NCBI GenBank assembly: GCA_964564865.1
Contig: CAZMDA010000003.1
Location: 1 to 64,000, forward strand
From: RBG-16-66-20 sp964564865
GTDB lineage: Bacteria; Pseudomonadota; Gammaproteobacteria; Burkholderiales; SG8-39
Direction: 5' to 3'
DNA length: 64,000 nucleotides
Shown: positions 1-7,609 of the stretch, piece after piece
Layout: the number at the start of each line of letters is the position of its first letter
Numbering within the stretch: position 1 is the first letter of the stretch
Program-made: the position numbers and the translations under genes
Notes under the pieces: generated by a model
What the model was told of the DNA's origin: nothing
The model's input: the letters and a program-made list of their open reading frames with translations, nothing else
The model's database searches: none

Positions 1-1292
1 CGCCGCGCCTGGGCGCGCTCGCGGTGGCGAACAAGGTCGAGGCCTACAACTGGCCGCAGGGCGTGATCGCGCAGCTGTACCGCGCCATCGCCGGCGGCAA
101 GCCCGGGGTGGTGTCGCAGATCGGCCTCCACACCTTCATCGACCCGCGCCACGACGGCAGCAAGCTGAACCGCGTCACCACCGAGGACCTGGTCGAGCTG
201 GTCACGCTGCGCGGCCAGGAGTACCTGTTCTATCCCTCGATGCCGATCCACTGCGCGATCCTGCGCGCCACCTCCGCGGACGCCGACGGCAACCTCAGCA
301 TGGAGGAGGAGCCGCATTTCAACGACGTCCTGCCGCTGGCGCAGGCGGCGCACAACTCCGGCGGCATCGTCATCGCGCAGGTGAAGCGCCTCAAGGCGAA
401 GGGCGCCATCCACCCGATGCAGGTGAAAGTGCCGGGGATCCTCGTGGACTACGTCGTGGTGGCGGAGAACGCCGAGGACCACTGGCAGACCTACGGCGAG
501 GCGTTCAATCCAACCTATTGCGGGGACGCGCGCCTTGAGCGCGCCGCGGCGAAACCGCTTCCGCTCGATCTCAGAAAGATCATCCAGCGCCGCGCCGTGC
601 TCGAGCTGCTGAAGTGGAAGAAGCCGATCGTGAACCTGGGCGTGGGCATGCCCTCGGGCGTGGGCGAAGTGGCGCGCGAGGAAGGGCTGGACGATTTCGT
701 CATGACCGTGGAATCCGGCCCGATCGGCGGCATCCCGGCCTCCTTCCCCTCCTTCGGCGCCTCGGCCAACCCCGACGCCATCGTCAGCCACGCCGAGCAG
801 TTCGACTTCTACGACGGCGGCGGCCTGGACCTCACGTTCCTCGGCCTTGCGCAACTGGACCCGGAAGGCAACGTCAACGTGTCGAAGTTCGGCGACCGCG
901 TCGCCGGCGTCGGCGGCTTCGTCAACATCACCCAGACCGCGAAGGAGGTGGTGTTCATGGGCTCGCTCACCGCGAAGGGGCTGGAGGTGCGCGCGGCGGA
1001 CGGGCGCCTCGCTATCGTGCGCGAAGGCGCGGTAAAGAAGGTGCTGCCGCGCGTCGAGCACCTGTCCTTCAACGGCCCCTACACCGCGGGCCGCGGCACC
1101 AAGGTGCTCTACGTCACCGAGCGCGCCGTGTTCGACCTGCGCGACGGGCACCTCACGCTGGCGGAAATCGCCCCCGGCGTGGATTTGCAGCGCGACGTGC
1201 TCGCGCAGCTGGGCGCCCCGGTGCCGGTCGCGCCCGACCTGAAGCAGATGGACGCGCGCATCTTCCGCGACGCGCCGATGCTCGCCACCTGA
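1..1292 (+). CDS. Acyl-CoA:carboxylate CoA-transferase (propionate/acetate CoA-transferase type), 5' end outside window
   Basis: Class I CoA-transferase that would move CoA between short acyl-CoAs and free acids in the cytosol. The frame is open from base 3, and the residues before the first in-frame GTG (base 24) already match the family (PRLGALAVANKVEAYNWPQG), so the true start lies upstream. About 430 residues are visible, against roughly 520 for whole propionate CoA-transferases. The second half holds the motif VESGPIGG, whose Glu (codon at about 711-713) is the expected acyl-accepting catalytic residue, then the glycine-rich FGDRVAGVGGF. The cupin gene follows 10 bases downstream, so they may be co-transcribed. 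Substrate preference cannot be read from sequence. Confidence 0.85.
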   Translation, partial: PRLGALAVANKVEAYNWPQGVIAQLYRAIAGGKPGVVSQIGLHTFIDPRHDGSKLNRVTTEDLVELVTLRGQEYLFYPSMPIHCAILRATSADADGNLSMEEEPHFNDVLPLAQAAHNSGGIVIAQVKRLKAKGAIHPMQVKVPGILVDYVVVAENAEDHWQTYGEAFNPTYCGDARLERAAAKPLPLDLRKIIQRRAVLELLKWKKPIVNLGVGMPSGVGEVAREEGLDDFVMTVESGPIGGIPASFPSFGASANPDAIVSHAEQFDFYDGGGLDLTFLGLAQLDPEGNVNVSKFGDRVAGVGGFVNITQTAKEVVFMGSLTAKGLEVRAADGRLAIVREGAVKKVLPRVEHLSFNGPYTAGRGTKVLYVTERAVFDLRDGHLTLAEIAPGVDLQRDVLAQLGAPVPVAPDLKQMDARIFRDAPMLAT

Positions 1293-1302
1293 GGACCACC
1301 CG

Positions 1303-1758
1303 ATGAAAAAGACATCCGCGGGGAAGCAACCTGCATTCGCCGTCAGCCATCGCGCCGGGGCGAAGTTCGTCCGCCGCGGCCTGCGCACCTACTTCGAGTA
1401 CCGCGACCTCGGCATCCGCCGCGCCACGCGCGGCAAGGTGGTGGCGCACGTCATCCGCGCCCGCAAGGGCAAGGCGCCCCACGGGCAATGGCACCGGCAT
1501 GACTGCGAAGTGCAGTTCGTCTACGTATTGAAGGGCTGGGCGGTGTTCGAGTACGAGGGCGTGGGCGAAGTGCGGATGAAGGCCGGGACCTGCTTCTACC
1601 AGCCGCCCGGCATCCGGCACCGGGAAATCCGCCATTCGCAGGACCTGGAGATGATCGAGGTGGTCGCCCCGGCGGACTTCCGCACCGCGGAGGCCGTGGC
1701 GCCCGCGCGCAAGCTCAGGCGGGGATATCGGGCACCAGGCGCGCGCGCAGGCGGTTGA
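1303..1758 (+). CDS. Single-domain cupin protein
   Basis: 151-residue cupin. The basic N-terminus (about 40 residues) is followed by a beta-barrel with motif 1 around HGQWHRHDCEVQFVYVLKG, which carries the metal-binding His/His/Glu pattern, and motif 2 near PPGIRHREI with the last His. Such proteins bind a metal and act as small dioxygenases, isomerases or sensors; the role here is unknown. It starts 10 bases after the CoA-transferase with GAGGA a few bases before ATG, so it probably belongs to that operon. Its last 44 bases overlap the convergent DUF465 gene on the other strand. Confidence 0.8.
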   Translation: MKKTSAGKQPAFAVSHRAGAKFVRRGLRTYFEYRDLGIRRATRGKVVAHVIRARKGKAPHGQWHRHDCEVQFVYVLKGWAVFEYEGVGEVRMKAGTCFYQPPGIRHREIRHSQDLEMIEVVAPADFRTAEAVAPARKLRRGYRAPGARAGG

Positions 1759-1942
1759 TGGTGTCCTTCAGCAGGAGCTTGCGCTTCTTCAGGCGCCGCA
1801 GCTGAAGCTGGTCCTGGGTGGGATGCTCGGAGATGCGCAGGATGACGTCGTCCAGGTCCTGGTGCTCGACCTCCAGCGCCAGGATCCGCGCCTCGATCTG
1901 CGCCCGCTCCTCGTCGGTGAGCGTGAGGATTCCCAACGCCAC
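1715..1942 (-). CDS. DUF465 / YdcH-like small coiled-coil protein
   Basis: 75 residues, nearly all predicted helix, with the DUF465 pattern: an acidic N-terminal helix (TDEERAQIEARILAL), a short turn (HPTQDQL), then a basic helix (LRRLKKRKLLLKDTINRLRARL). This matches YdcH, a small cytoplasmic protein of unclear function. The start codon is GTG at 1942. A TACAAT box ends seven bases upstream of it and overlaps a GGGAGG that could serve as ribosome site. The 3' end overlaps the convergent cupin gene by 44 bases. Confidence 0.85.
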   Translation of the reverse strand: MALGILTLTDEERAQIEARILALEVEHQDLDDVILRISEHPTQDQLQLRRLKKRKLLLKDTINRLRARLVPDIPA

Positions 1943-1949
1943 CCTCCCG

Positions 1950-1955
1950 ATTGTA
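1950..1955 (-). promoter_or_regulatory. -10 box TACAAT before the DUF465 gene
   Basis: On the minus strand TACAAT ends seven bases before the GTG start at 1942, so transcription would begin at or next to the start codon. No clear -35 is visible. Confidence 0.4.
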
Positions 1956-2083
1956 AGAAATGGACAGAACCGCCTTCGCGCGGCGGCGCGCGTGAACTAC
2001 GTCACCGCCCCGCGACCAGCCTTTGCGCATCCTATCCGGTCCGGAACCCGGGGAAAAGGGCTCCGGGCGCGCGTCGCGCGCCG

Positions 2084-2089
2084 TAGAAT
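2084..2089 (+). promoter_or_regulatory. -10 box TAGAAT in the leader of the HD-domain gene
   Basis: TAGAAT in the 198-base gap between the DUF465 start and the HD-domain gene. It would give a leader of about 45 bases. I see no consensus -35 and no other feature in this gap. Confidence 0.35.
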
Positions 2090-2140
2090 GCCTTTTGGGG
2101 GGAGCAACACCGGCGGCGGGCAGCGCTGGGTTCAGCGCCG

Positions 2141-3133
2141 ATGCGCCGCAACGACCACGATGTAACCGACAGCATCCGGACCACGGACGCCGAGCAGGTC
2201 CGCGGCGAAGTCATGCGCGTGTTCCGCGGCCTGTACGACGGCAAGCCCCCGCGCGCCACGCCGGCTGCGATCGAGCGCGCCTTCGACGACCTCCTGTGCG
2301 CCTACCGCGGCGAAGACGACGACTACCAGGCCTGCGACACCGAGTACCACGACATCCAGCACGTGCTGGACGTGACCCTCGCCATGGCGCGCCTGATGGA
2401 CGGCTACGAGCGCAGCCGGGAAACCACGCGCTCGCGCGTCGGCGACTCCCCGCCCCTGCCGGCGGAGGTCTTCGCACTCGGGGTGATCACCGCGCTGTAC
2501 CACGACTTCGGCTACCTGAAGAAACGCTCCGACCGGCGCCACCGCTACGGCGCCGAATACACGATGAGCCACGTCACCCGCGGCTCGAAGCACCTTGCCG
2601 CGTACCTGCCGAAGCTCGGCCTCAGGCGCCTGGCGAACACCGCGGCCACGCTGGTGCACTACACCGGCTACGAGCGCCCGGCAGAGACCATCCCGATCAA
2701 CGACACCCTGCTGCGCCGCGTCGGGCACATGCTCGGCACCGCGGACATCATCGCGCAGATGTCGGACCGCTGCTACCTGGAGAAATGCCGCGACCGCCTG
2801 TACCCGGAGTTCGTGCTGGGCGGCCTGGCGGAGAAGACGCTGCCCGGCGGCCGCAAGCAGGTGATGTTCAGCTCGGGCGACGACCTGGTGCGCAAGACGC
2901 CGGCGTTCTACATGAACGCGGCCAAGCGCCTCGACCTGCAGCTGGCGCGCGCCTACGAATACGCCGAGCGGCACTTCGCCGGCCAGAACCTGTATGTCGA
3001 GGAAATGCAGAAGAACGTGCGCTACGCCCAGACCGTGGCGCACGCGCCGGACACGGACATGCTGCGCCGGACGCCGCCCTCGACGCTCAACGCGGGCGTC
3101 GAGCCCTATCCGAAGGAAATGTTCATCCGCTGA
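2141..3133 (+). CDS. HD-domain phosphohydrolase-like protein
   Basis: 330 residues with an HD-type metal site: His70 and His74 in YHDIQH, then the paired His121-Asp122 in TALYHDFGYLKK. This layout resembles cyclic-nucleotide phosphodiesterase-like HD domains. A further Asp lies in GTADIIAQMSDRCY, a segment typical of HD-GYP and PDEase families for the fourth ligand. It has no signal peptide or membrane segment, so it should be a cytosolic metal-dependent phosphohydrolase. No Shine-Dalgarno precedes the ATG, so the start is uncertain. The convergent HtrA-like gene ends five bases downstream. The substrate is unknown. Confidence 0.7.
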   Translation: MRRNDHDVTDSIRTTDAEQVRGEVMRVFRGLYDGKPPRATPAAIERAFDDLLCAYRGEDDDYQACDTEYHDIQHVLDVTLAMARLMDGYERSRETTRSRVGDSPPLPAEVFALGVITALYHDFGYLKKRSDRRHRYGAEYTMSHVTRGSKHLAAYLPKLGLRRLANTAATLVHYTGYERPAETIPINDTLLRRVGHMLGTADIIAQMSDRCYLEKCRDRLYPEFVLGGLAEKTLPGGRKQVMFSSGDDLVRKTPAFYMNAAKRLDLQLARAYEYAERHFAGQNLYVEEMQKNVRYAQTVAHAPDTDMLRRTPPSTLNAGVEPYPKEMFIR

Positions 3134-3137
3134 CTGG

Positions 3138-4127
3138 TCAGAAGCTGCGCTTCTGCCTGAAATGCTCGGTGCGATCGATCGAGCGCAGCTTGAGGTCCTT
3201 CACCTGCGCGCCCTGCAGGAAGCGCAGCGGAACCTCGACCCCGGCCGCGCCGCGGGCCCAGACCTTGCGGTAGAACTCCGCCAGCGTCGAGACCGGCTCG
3301 TCGCCGACGCCGATCAGGATGTCGCCCTCCTTCACGCCCGCGACGTCCGCCGGGCCTTCCGCCGAAACCCTCGACACCAGCAGGTGGCCGCGGATCTCCT
3401 CGGTGCTCATGCCCAGCCAGGGCCGGGCCGGCGCGCGGGAACGCCCCGTCGCGATCAGGTCGTCCAGGATGGATCGCAGCAGGTCCGCGGGCACGAACAT
3501 GTTCCCGGGGGAAGGCACCCCGGGCCCGGCGGCATCGCCGACGATGAGCGAGCCGACGCCGAGCAAATCGCCCTTGGGCCCGATCAGGGGGGCGCCCGAC
3601 CAGTTCGGCACCGCCGGGTAGGTCCAGATCGCGGAATCGAGCTGGTACTCCCAGCTGCCGGAGAAGGGGCGGCGCGAGACCACCTGGACCACGCTCACGG
3701 CGTCGCGCCCGCCATGGCCCGCGACCAGCGCCAGGTCGCGCTCGGCGAGCGCGGCGGCATCGCCGATGTCCAGCGGCTTGCCGGCCAGCGGCGCGAGCAG
3801 CCGGACCAGGCCGAAGCCGCTGGCGTGGTCGTAGCCGGCGAGGGTCGCGGGCACCGATTTGCCGTCGGCGCCGGTGACTTCGACGGTCTCGGATTCGATG
3901 ACGAGGTAGCCGATGGTGGCGACATAGCCCTCGCGCACCAGCACGCCCGAGCCCTCGCGCTGCAGGCCGAGCGATTCCGCGCTGCGCGCGTTGGGCAGGA
4001 CCTTCGCCCGGACCCGCACCACCGCGGAGAGGACGTCGGCAGCCTCGCGCTCCGCGCCGACGCCCTTGTCCTGCGCCTGGGCCGGCAGGGCGAGGCAGGC
4101 GAGCAGCGCGAACAAGCGAACGATCAT
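3138..4127 (-). CDS. HtrA-like periplasmic protein with PDZ domain and degenerate catalytic triad
   Basis: 329 residues with a signal peptide (MIVRLFALLACLALPAQAQ), a trypsin-like fold (about 30-230) and one C-terminal PDZ domain (about 240-315, around PADVAGVKEGDILIGVGDEPV). Aligned by eye to HtrA/DegP, the catalytic His is Tyr74 (YVATIGYLV in place of the TNAHVV pattern) and the Asp is Gly104 (SGFGLVRL in place of TDLAVLKI). Ser177 survives in NWSGAPL. Without His and Asp it should not work as a serine protease, and a binding or chaperone role through the PDZ domain is more likely. The start overlaps the end of the upstream DUF1499 gene by four bases, so the two should be co-expressed. Confidence 0.8.
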   Translation of the reverse strand: MIVRLFALLACLALPAQAQDKGVGAEREAADVLSAVVRVRAKVLPNARSAESLGLQREGSGVLVREGYVATIGYLVIESETVEVTGADGKSVPATLAGYDHASGFGLVRLLAPLAGKPLDIGDAAALAERDLALVAGHGGRDAVSVVQVVSRRPFSGSWEYQLDSAIWTYPAVPNWSGAPLIGPKGDLLGVGSLIVGDAAGPGVPSPGNMFVPADLLRSILDDLIATGRSRAPARPWLGMSTEEIRGHLLVSRVSAEGPADVAGVKEGDILIGVGDEPVSTLAEFYRKVWARGAAGVEVPLRFLQGAQVKDLKLRSIDRTEHFRQKRSF

Positions 4128-4525
4128 GACAGCCTCGCGATCCGCCGCCGCAGCGACTCGACGCGCGCGCGGTTGACGCCGTAGTCGCGCCGGCCGATGC
4201 GCGACGAGGACCGCACGTGCAGCAGGCCGGCCTTTTCGTCGAAGGCGAACTCCACGTCGTCGACGAACCCGATCAGCTTGGAGCGGAACTCGGCGTAGAG
4301 GTAGCCCGGGGCCTCGCGGATCACCGTGGTGCGCTGCATCTCCTGGACCGCCTTGCGCGCGGCGGCCATGGCGGCAGCGGCATCACCCGTGAACGGGATC
4401 GGCGCGATGTAATGCACCGCATCGGACGGATCAGCCTGGCTGGAGACGCAGTTCGGCGTGCGCCGGCAGGGCGCGAGGCGCCCGTCGGTCACGCCGAGGT
4501 TGCCGGGGCGCTTCCAGGAGAACAT
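4124..4525 (-). CDS. DUF1499 family protein
   Basis: 133 residues starting MFSWKRPGN. It has the DUF1499 pattern: CRRTPNCVSSQA near the N-terminus (Cys-rich PNCVSS motif), then YLYAEFRSKLIGFVDDVEF and a C-terminal SSSRIGRRDYGVNRARVE. Members are small, often membrane-associated or exported proteins of unknown function. I chose the ATG at 4525 over a longer in-frame start at 4558 because a TAGCAT box ends seven bases before it. The gene leads a two-gene operon with the HtrA-like protein. A divergent hypothetical gene starts 54 bases away. Confidence 0.75.
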   Translation of the reverse strand: MFSWKRPGNLGVTDGRLAPCRRTPNCVSSQADPSDAVHYIAPIPFTGDAAAAMAAARKAVQEMQRTTVIREAPGYLYAEFRSKLIGFVDDVEFAFDEKAGLLHVRSSSRIGRRDYGVNRARVESLRRRIARLS

Positions 4526-4532
4526 GGCTGGA

Positions 4533-4538
4533 ATGCTA
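4533..4538 (-). promoter_or_regulatory. -10 box TAGCAT before the DUF1499 gene
   Basis: On the minus strand TAGCAT ends seven bases before the ATG at 4525. No Shine-Dalgarno is present, which fits a leaderless start. No clear -35. Confidence 0.4.
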
Positions 4539-4578
4539 ACATCGCCGCACCGGCTCACTTACCCGGAGGAGACGCGCC

Positions 4579-4935
4579 ATGCTGCAGATTTCCGCCATCC
4601 AGCTCGCCGAATTGCTCGCCGGGATCGCCCGCGCCCAGGCCGCCGTGGTCAATGGCCTGGAGAACGAGCTGGCCGGGATCCGCAGCGGCCGCGTCGTCCC
4701 GGCGGTGCAAAGCGCCGCGCACCTGCGCGACCATCCCGATCCCACCCTGGTGGACCTTCCGGTGCGCGTGCTGCTCGCCAGCATGGGCCGCATCCCGCCG
4801 GACCCGGCGGTGATCGCGCGCGACCTCGAGCGCCTGATCAACGGCACCGCGGCGACGCGCGCCACCAAGGAGGAAGCCGCCGCCGCGTCCTCCCCGGCGG
4901 GCGGCGACGCGCTCGATTTCAGCAAGCCGGGCTGA
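4579..4935 (+). CDS. Hypothetical protein, 118 residues
   Basis: Not recognised. It begins after a good Shine-Dalgarno (CCGGAGGAGA, 4562-4571). The N-terminal 30 residues (MLQISAIQLAELLAGIARAQ) form an amphipathic helix, a middle part is rich in Pro and Asp (LRDHPDPTLVDLPVRVLL), and the tail is a low-complexity Ala/Glu/Ser stretch. It has no signal peptide and no membrane segment. It ends one base before the convergent crotonase gene. Codon use matches its neighbours, and the clear ribosome site supports a real gene. Confidence 0.55.
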   Translation: MLQISAIQLAELLAGIARAQAAVVNGLENELAGIRSGRVVPAVQSAAHLRDHPDPTLVDLPVRVLLASMGRIPPDPAVIARDLERLINGTAATRATKEEAAAASSPAGGDALDFSKPG

Positions 4936-5745
4936 TCAGAAATCCTTCGGCGGCGGCGGGAACGCGGGCTTGCGCTTCTCGCGGTGCGAGGCGACGCCTT
5001 CCTTCGCCTCGGGACCGGTGAAGCCGAGCATCTCCAGCGCCATCGAGGCGTCCAGGGTCGGCCCCGCCATGCGCAGCCAGTTGTTCAGGCTGTACTTGGT
5101 CCAGCGCAGCGCGGTCTGCGCCCCGGCGGCGAGCTTGCGCGCCACCTCCAGCGCCTTCGCCTCCAGTTCCGCCTCCTCGCAGGCGAGCGACACCAGGCCG
5201 ATCCGCTCCGCCTCCTCCCCTGACACCGTCTCGCACAGCAGCAGGTAGTACTTCGCCTTCGCCATGCCGCACAGGAGAGGCCAGACGATGGCCGCGTGGT
5301 CGCCCGCCGCCACGCCCAGCCGCGTGTGGCCGTCGATGATGCGCGCGTTCTTCGCCGCGATGGACACGTCCGCCAGCAGCCCGGCCACCAGGCCCGCGCC
5401 CACCGCCGGGCCGTTCATCGCCGAGACGACCATCTTCGAGCAGTTGATGATGTTGTAGACGATGTCGCGCGCCTCGCGCCAGGTGCGCGCGCGCACTTCG
5501 AAGTCCTGGACGATTTGCTCGATCATGGCGAAGTCGCCGCCGCCGGAGAAGCCCTTCGCCGAGCCCTTGAGGATCGCCACGCGCGTCTCCGGGTCGCGGT
5601 CCACGTCGAGCCAGACCTCGGCCAGTTCCCAGTGCATGCGCGCGTTCGCCGTGGGGAGCTTCGCCGGGTCGGTGCCCATGGCGATCTCGAGGATGCCCGG
5701 CTCCAGGCGCCGGATTTTCAGCTCACTGTACTTGGAGTAGTCCAT
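4936..5745 (-). CDS. Crotonase-superfamily (enoyl-CoA hydratase/isomerase family) protein
   Basis: 269 residues from the ATG at 5745. It has the crotonase fold signatures GFSGGGDFAMI (CoA oxyanion loop, about 65-75) and MNGPAVGAGLVAGLLADVSI (about 110-129). By alignment to rat enoyl-CoA hydratase, the two catalytic glutamates (Glu144, Glu164) are Val120 and His140, so ordinary hydratase chemistry is unlikely. The stretch IIDGHTRLGVAAGDHAAIVW looks like a distinct, conserved subfamily of unknown reaction. A longer start at 5778 exists but would extend into the divergent hydrolase gene. The hydrolase promoter overlaps this gene's 5' end. Confidence 0.8.
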   Translation of the reverse strand: MDYSKYSELKIRRLEPGILEIAMGTDPAKLPTANARMHWELAEVWLDVDRDPETRVAILKGSAKGFSGGGDFAMIEQIVQDFEVRARTWREARDIVYNIINCSKMVVSAMNGPAVGAGLVAGLLADVSIAAKNARIIDGHTRLGVAAGDHAAIVWPLLCGMAKAKYYLLLCETVSGEEAERIGLVSLACEEAELEAKALEVARKLAAGAQTALRWTKYSLNNWLRMAGPTLDASMALEMLGFTGPEAKEGVASHREKRKPAFPPPPKDF

Positions 5746-5756
5746 GCCGCGCATTC

Positions 5757-5762
5757 TACAAT
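5757..5762 (+). promoter_or_regulatory. -10 box TACAAT before the dehalogenase-like gene
   Basis: TACAAT ends six bases before the ATG at 5769. A TTGGAG at 5732-5737 (19-base spacer), inside the divergent crotonase start, could be the -35. No ribosome site lies between, suggesting leaderless mRNA. Confidence 0.5.
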
Positions 5763-5768
5763 TCGGGC

Positions 5769-6638
5769 ATGCGAACACCTGAGGCGCGCTTCGCCGGCCT
5801 GCCCGGCTATCCGTGGCAACCGCACTACCTGGAGTGGCGCGGCCTGCGGGCGCACTACCTGGACGAGGGCGCGCGCGACGCGCCGGTGCTGCTGGCGCTG
5901 CACGGCGAGCCGACCTGGAGCTACCTGTACCGCCGGATGATCCCGCCGTTCCTGGCCGCCGGCTGGCGCGTGGTGGCGCCGGACTTCATCGGCTTCGGGC
6001 GCTCGGACAAGCCGGTCGAGGACGCCTTCTACTCCTTCGACATGCACCGGCAGTTCCTGCTCGACTTCGTGGAGACGCTCGACCTCGGGAACGTCGCGCT
6101 CGCGGTGCAGGACTGGGGCGGGCTGCTGGGCCTCACCGTGCCGATGGAGGCGCCCGAACGCTATTCGCGCCTGCTCATCATGAACACCGCGCTCGGCACC
6201 GGCGACGCCCCGCTCACCGAGGGCTTCCTCGCCTGGCGCGCCTATGTGAACAAGAACCCGGGCATGGACTGCGGCAAGCTGCTCAGGCGCGCCTGTCCGC
6301 ATCTGACGCCCGCCGAAGCCGCCGCCTACGAGGCGCCGTTCCCGGATACGGCGTCGAAAGCCGGCGTGCGCCGTTTCCCGAACCTCGTCCCGGACAGCCC
6401 GGAAGCGCCCGGGGCCGCGATATCGCGGCGAGCGCGCGAGTGGTGGAAGAAGGATTGGAAGGGCGAGACCTTCATGGCGGTAGGCGCGAAGGACCCGGTG
6501 CTCGGCCCGCCCGTGATGGGCGCGCTGCAGAAGATCATCCGCAACTGCCCCGAGCCCTGGCTGCATGCCGAGGGCGGGCATTTCCTGCAGGAATGGGGCG
6601 AGGACGTGGCACGGGAGGCATTGCAGCGATGGACATGA
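5769..6638 (+). CDS. Haloalkane dehalogenase-like alpha/beta hydrolase
   Basis: 289 residues, the usual length for haloalkane dehalogenases. Visible elements are the oxyanion loop HGEPTWSYLYR (45-55), nucleophile Asp115 in VQDWGG with halide-binding Trp116, a cap domain (about 140-230), acid Asp242 in GAKDP and His271 in GGHFLQEWG. An Asp nucleophile, rather than Ser, together with the Trp after it, favours dehalogenase over esterase; the layout resembles the DhlA-type subfamily. It would hydrolyse a carbon-halogen bond to an alcohol in the cytosol. The start follows a TACAAT box by six bases. Its stop overlaps the next gene by ten bases. Confidence 0.8.
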   Translation: MRTPEARFAGLPGYPWQPHYLEWRGLRAHYLDEGARDAPVLLALHGEPTWSYLYRRMIPPFLAAGWRVVAPDFIGFGRSDKPVEDAFYSFDMHRQFLLDFVETLDLGNVALAVQDWGGLLGLTVPMEAPERYSRLLIMNTALGTGDAPLTEGFLAWRAYVNKNPGMDCGKLLRRACPHLTPAEAAAYEAPFPDTASKAGVRRFPNLVPDSPEAPGAAISRRAREWWKKDWKGETFMAVGAKDPVLGPPVMGALQKIIRNCPEPWLHAEGGHFLQEWGEDVAREALQRWT

Positions 6639-7597
6639 GCCTGAAGGTTTCCTGGAACGACGTGGCGGACGCGCACGAGCGCATCAAGGCGCACGCGCGG
6701 CGCACGCCGGTGCTGGACTCGGCGACGGTGAACGCGCTCACCGGCGCGCAGGTGTTCTTCAAGTGCGAGAACTTCCAGAGGATGGGCGCGTTCAAGTTCC
6801 GCGGCGCCTACAACGCGCTGTCGCGCCTCGCGCCCGCGGCGCAGGAACGCGGCGTGGTGGCCTTCTCCTCGGGCAACCATGCGCAGGCGGTGGCGCTCGC
6901 CGGGCGCATGCTCGGCATCCCGCGCGTCATCGTGATGCCGCAGGACGCGCCGCGCGTGAAGCTGGAGGCGACGCGCGGCTACGGCGCGCAGGTGGTGACC
7001 TACGGACCCGGTGACTCGCGCGAAGCCATCGCGCGGCGCCTCGCCGAGGAGAAGGGCATGACGCTCATCCCGCCCTTCAACCACCCGCACATCGCCGCCG
7101 GACAGGGCACCGCGGCGAAGGAGCTGCTGGAGGAGACCGGGCCGCTGGACGCGCTGCTGGTGCCCTGCGGCGGCGGCGGGCTGCTCACCGGCTGCGCGGT
7201 CGCGGCCAAGCACCTGTCGCCCGGGATCAAGGTCATCGGCGTCGAGCCCGAGGCCGGCGACGACGCCACGCGCTCGTTCCGGTCGAGGACCCTGCAGTCG
7301 GTGAAGGCGCCGCAGACCATCGCCGACGGCGCGCGCACCGAGTCCATGGGCGACGTCACCTTCCCGCTGATGCTGCGCCATGTCGACGACATGATGACGG
7401 TCTCCGACGAGGATCTGCTGAAGACCCTGTTCTTCCTGTGGGAACGGATGAAGTTCATCTGCGAGCCCACCGGGGTGCTCGGCGCCGCCGCGCTGCTGCA
7501 GAAGAGGGTGGATCTCCGCGGCAAGCGCGTCGGCGTGGTGATATCAGGCGGCAACGTCGACCTCGCGTGGGCCGCATCGCAGCTCAGGTCGGGCTAG
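6629..7597 (+). CDS. Threonine/serine dehydratase-like PLP enzyme
   Basis: 322 residues of fold-type II PLP enzyme without an ACT regulatory domain, like catabolic threonine dehydratase or serine racemase. PLP lysine is Lys56 in AFKFRGAYNAL, followed by FSSGNHAQAVALAG and the phosphate-binding loop CGGGGLLTG; VVISGGNVD closes the domain. It probably deaminates threonine or serine to a keto acid. The ATG at 6629 lies ten bases after GGGAGG and overlaps the dehalogenase-like gene. A second ATG at 6635 is possible. The lack of an ACT domain means no isoleucine feedback is expected. Confidence 0.85.
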   Translation: MDMSLKVSWNDVADAHERIKAHARRTPVLDSATVNALTGAQVFFKCENFQRMGAFKFRGAYNALSRLAPAAQERGVVAFSSGNHAQAVALAGRMLGIPRVIVMPQDAPRVKLEATRGYGAQVVTYGPGDSREAIARRLAEEKGMTLIPPFNHPHIAAGQGTAAKELLEETGPLDALLVPCGGGGLLTGCAVAAKHLSPGIKVIGVEPEAGDDATRSFRSRTLQSVKAPQTIADGARTESMGDVTFPLMLRHVDDMMTVSDEDLLKTLFFLWERMKFICEPTGVLGAAALLQKRVDLRGKRVGVVISGGNVDLAWAASQLRSG

Positions 7598-7600
7598 AAT
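7595..7600 (+). promoter_or_regulatory. -10 box TAGAAT before the quinone oxidoreductase gene
   Basis: TAGAAT overlaps the stop codon of the dehydratase gene and ends nine bases before the ATG at 7610, with no Shine-Dalgarno between. No clear -35. Confidence 0.45.
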
Positions 7601-7609
7601 CCGCGACCC

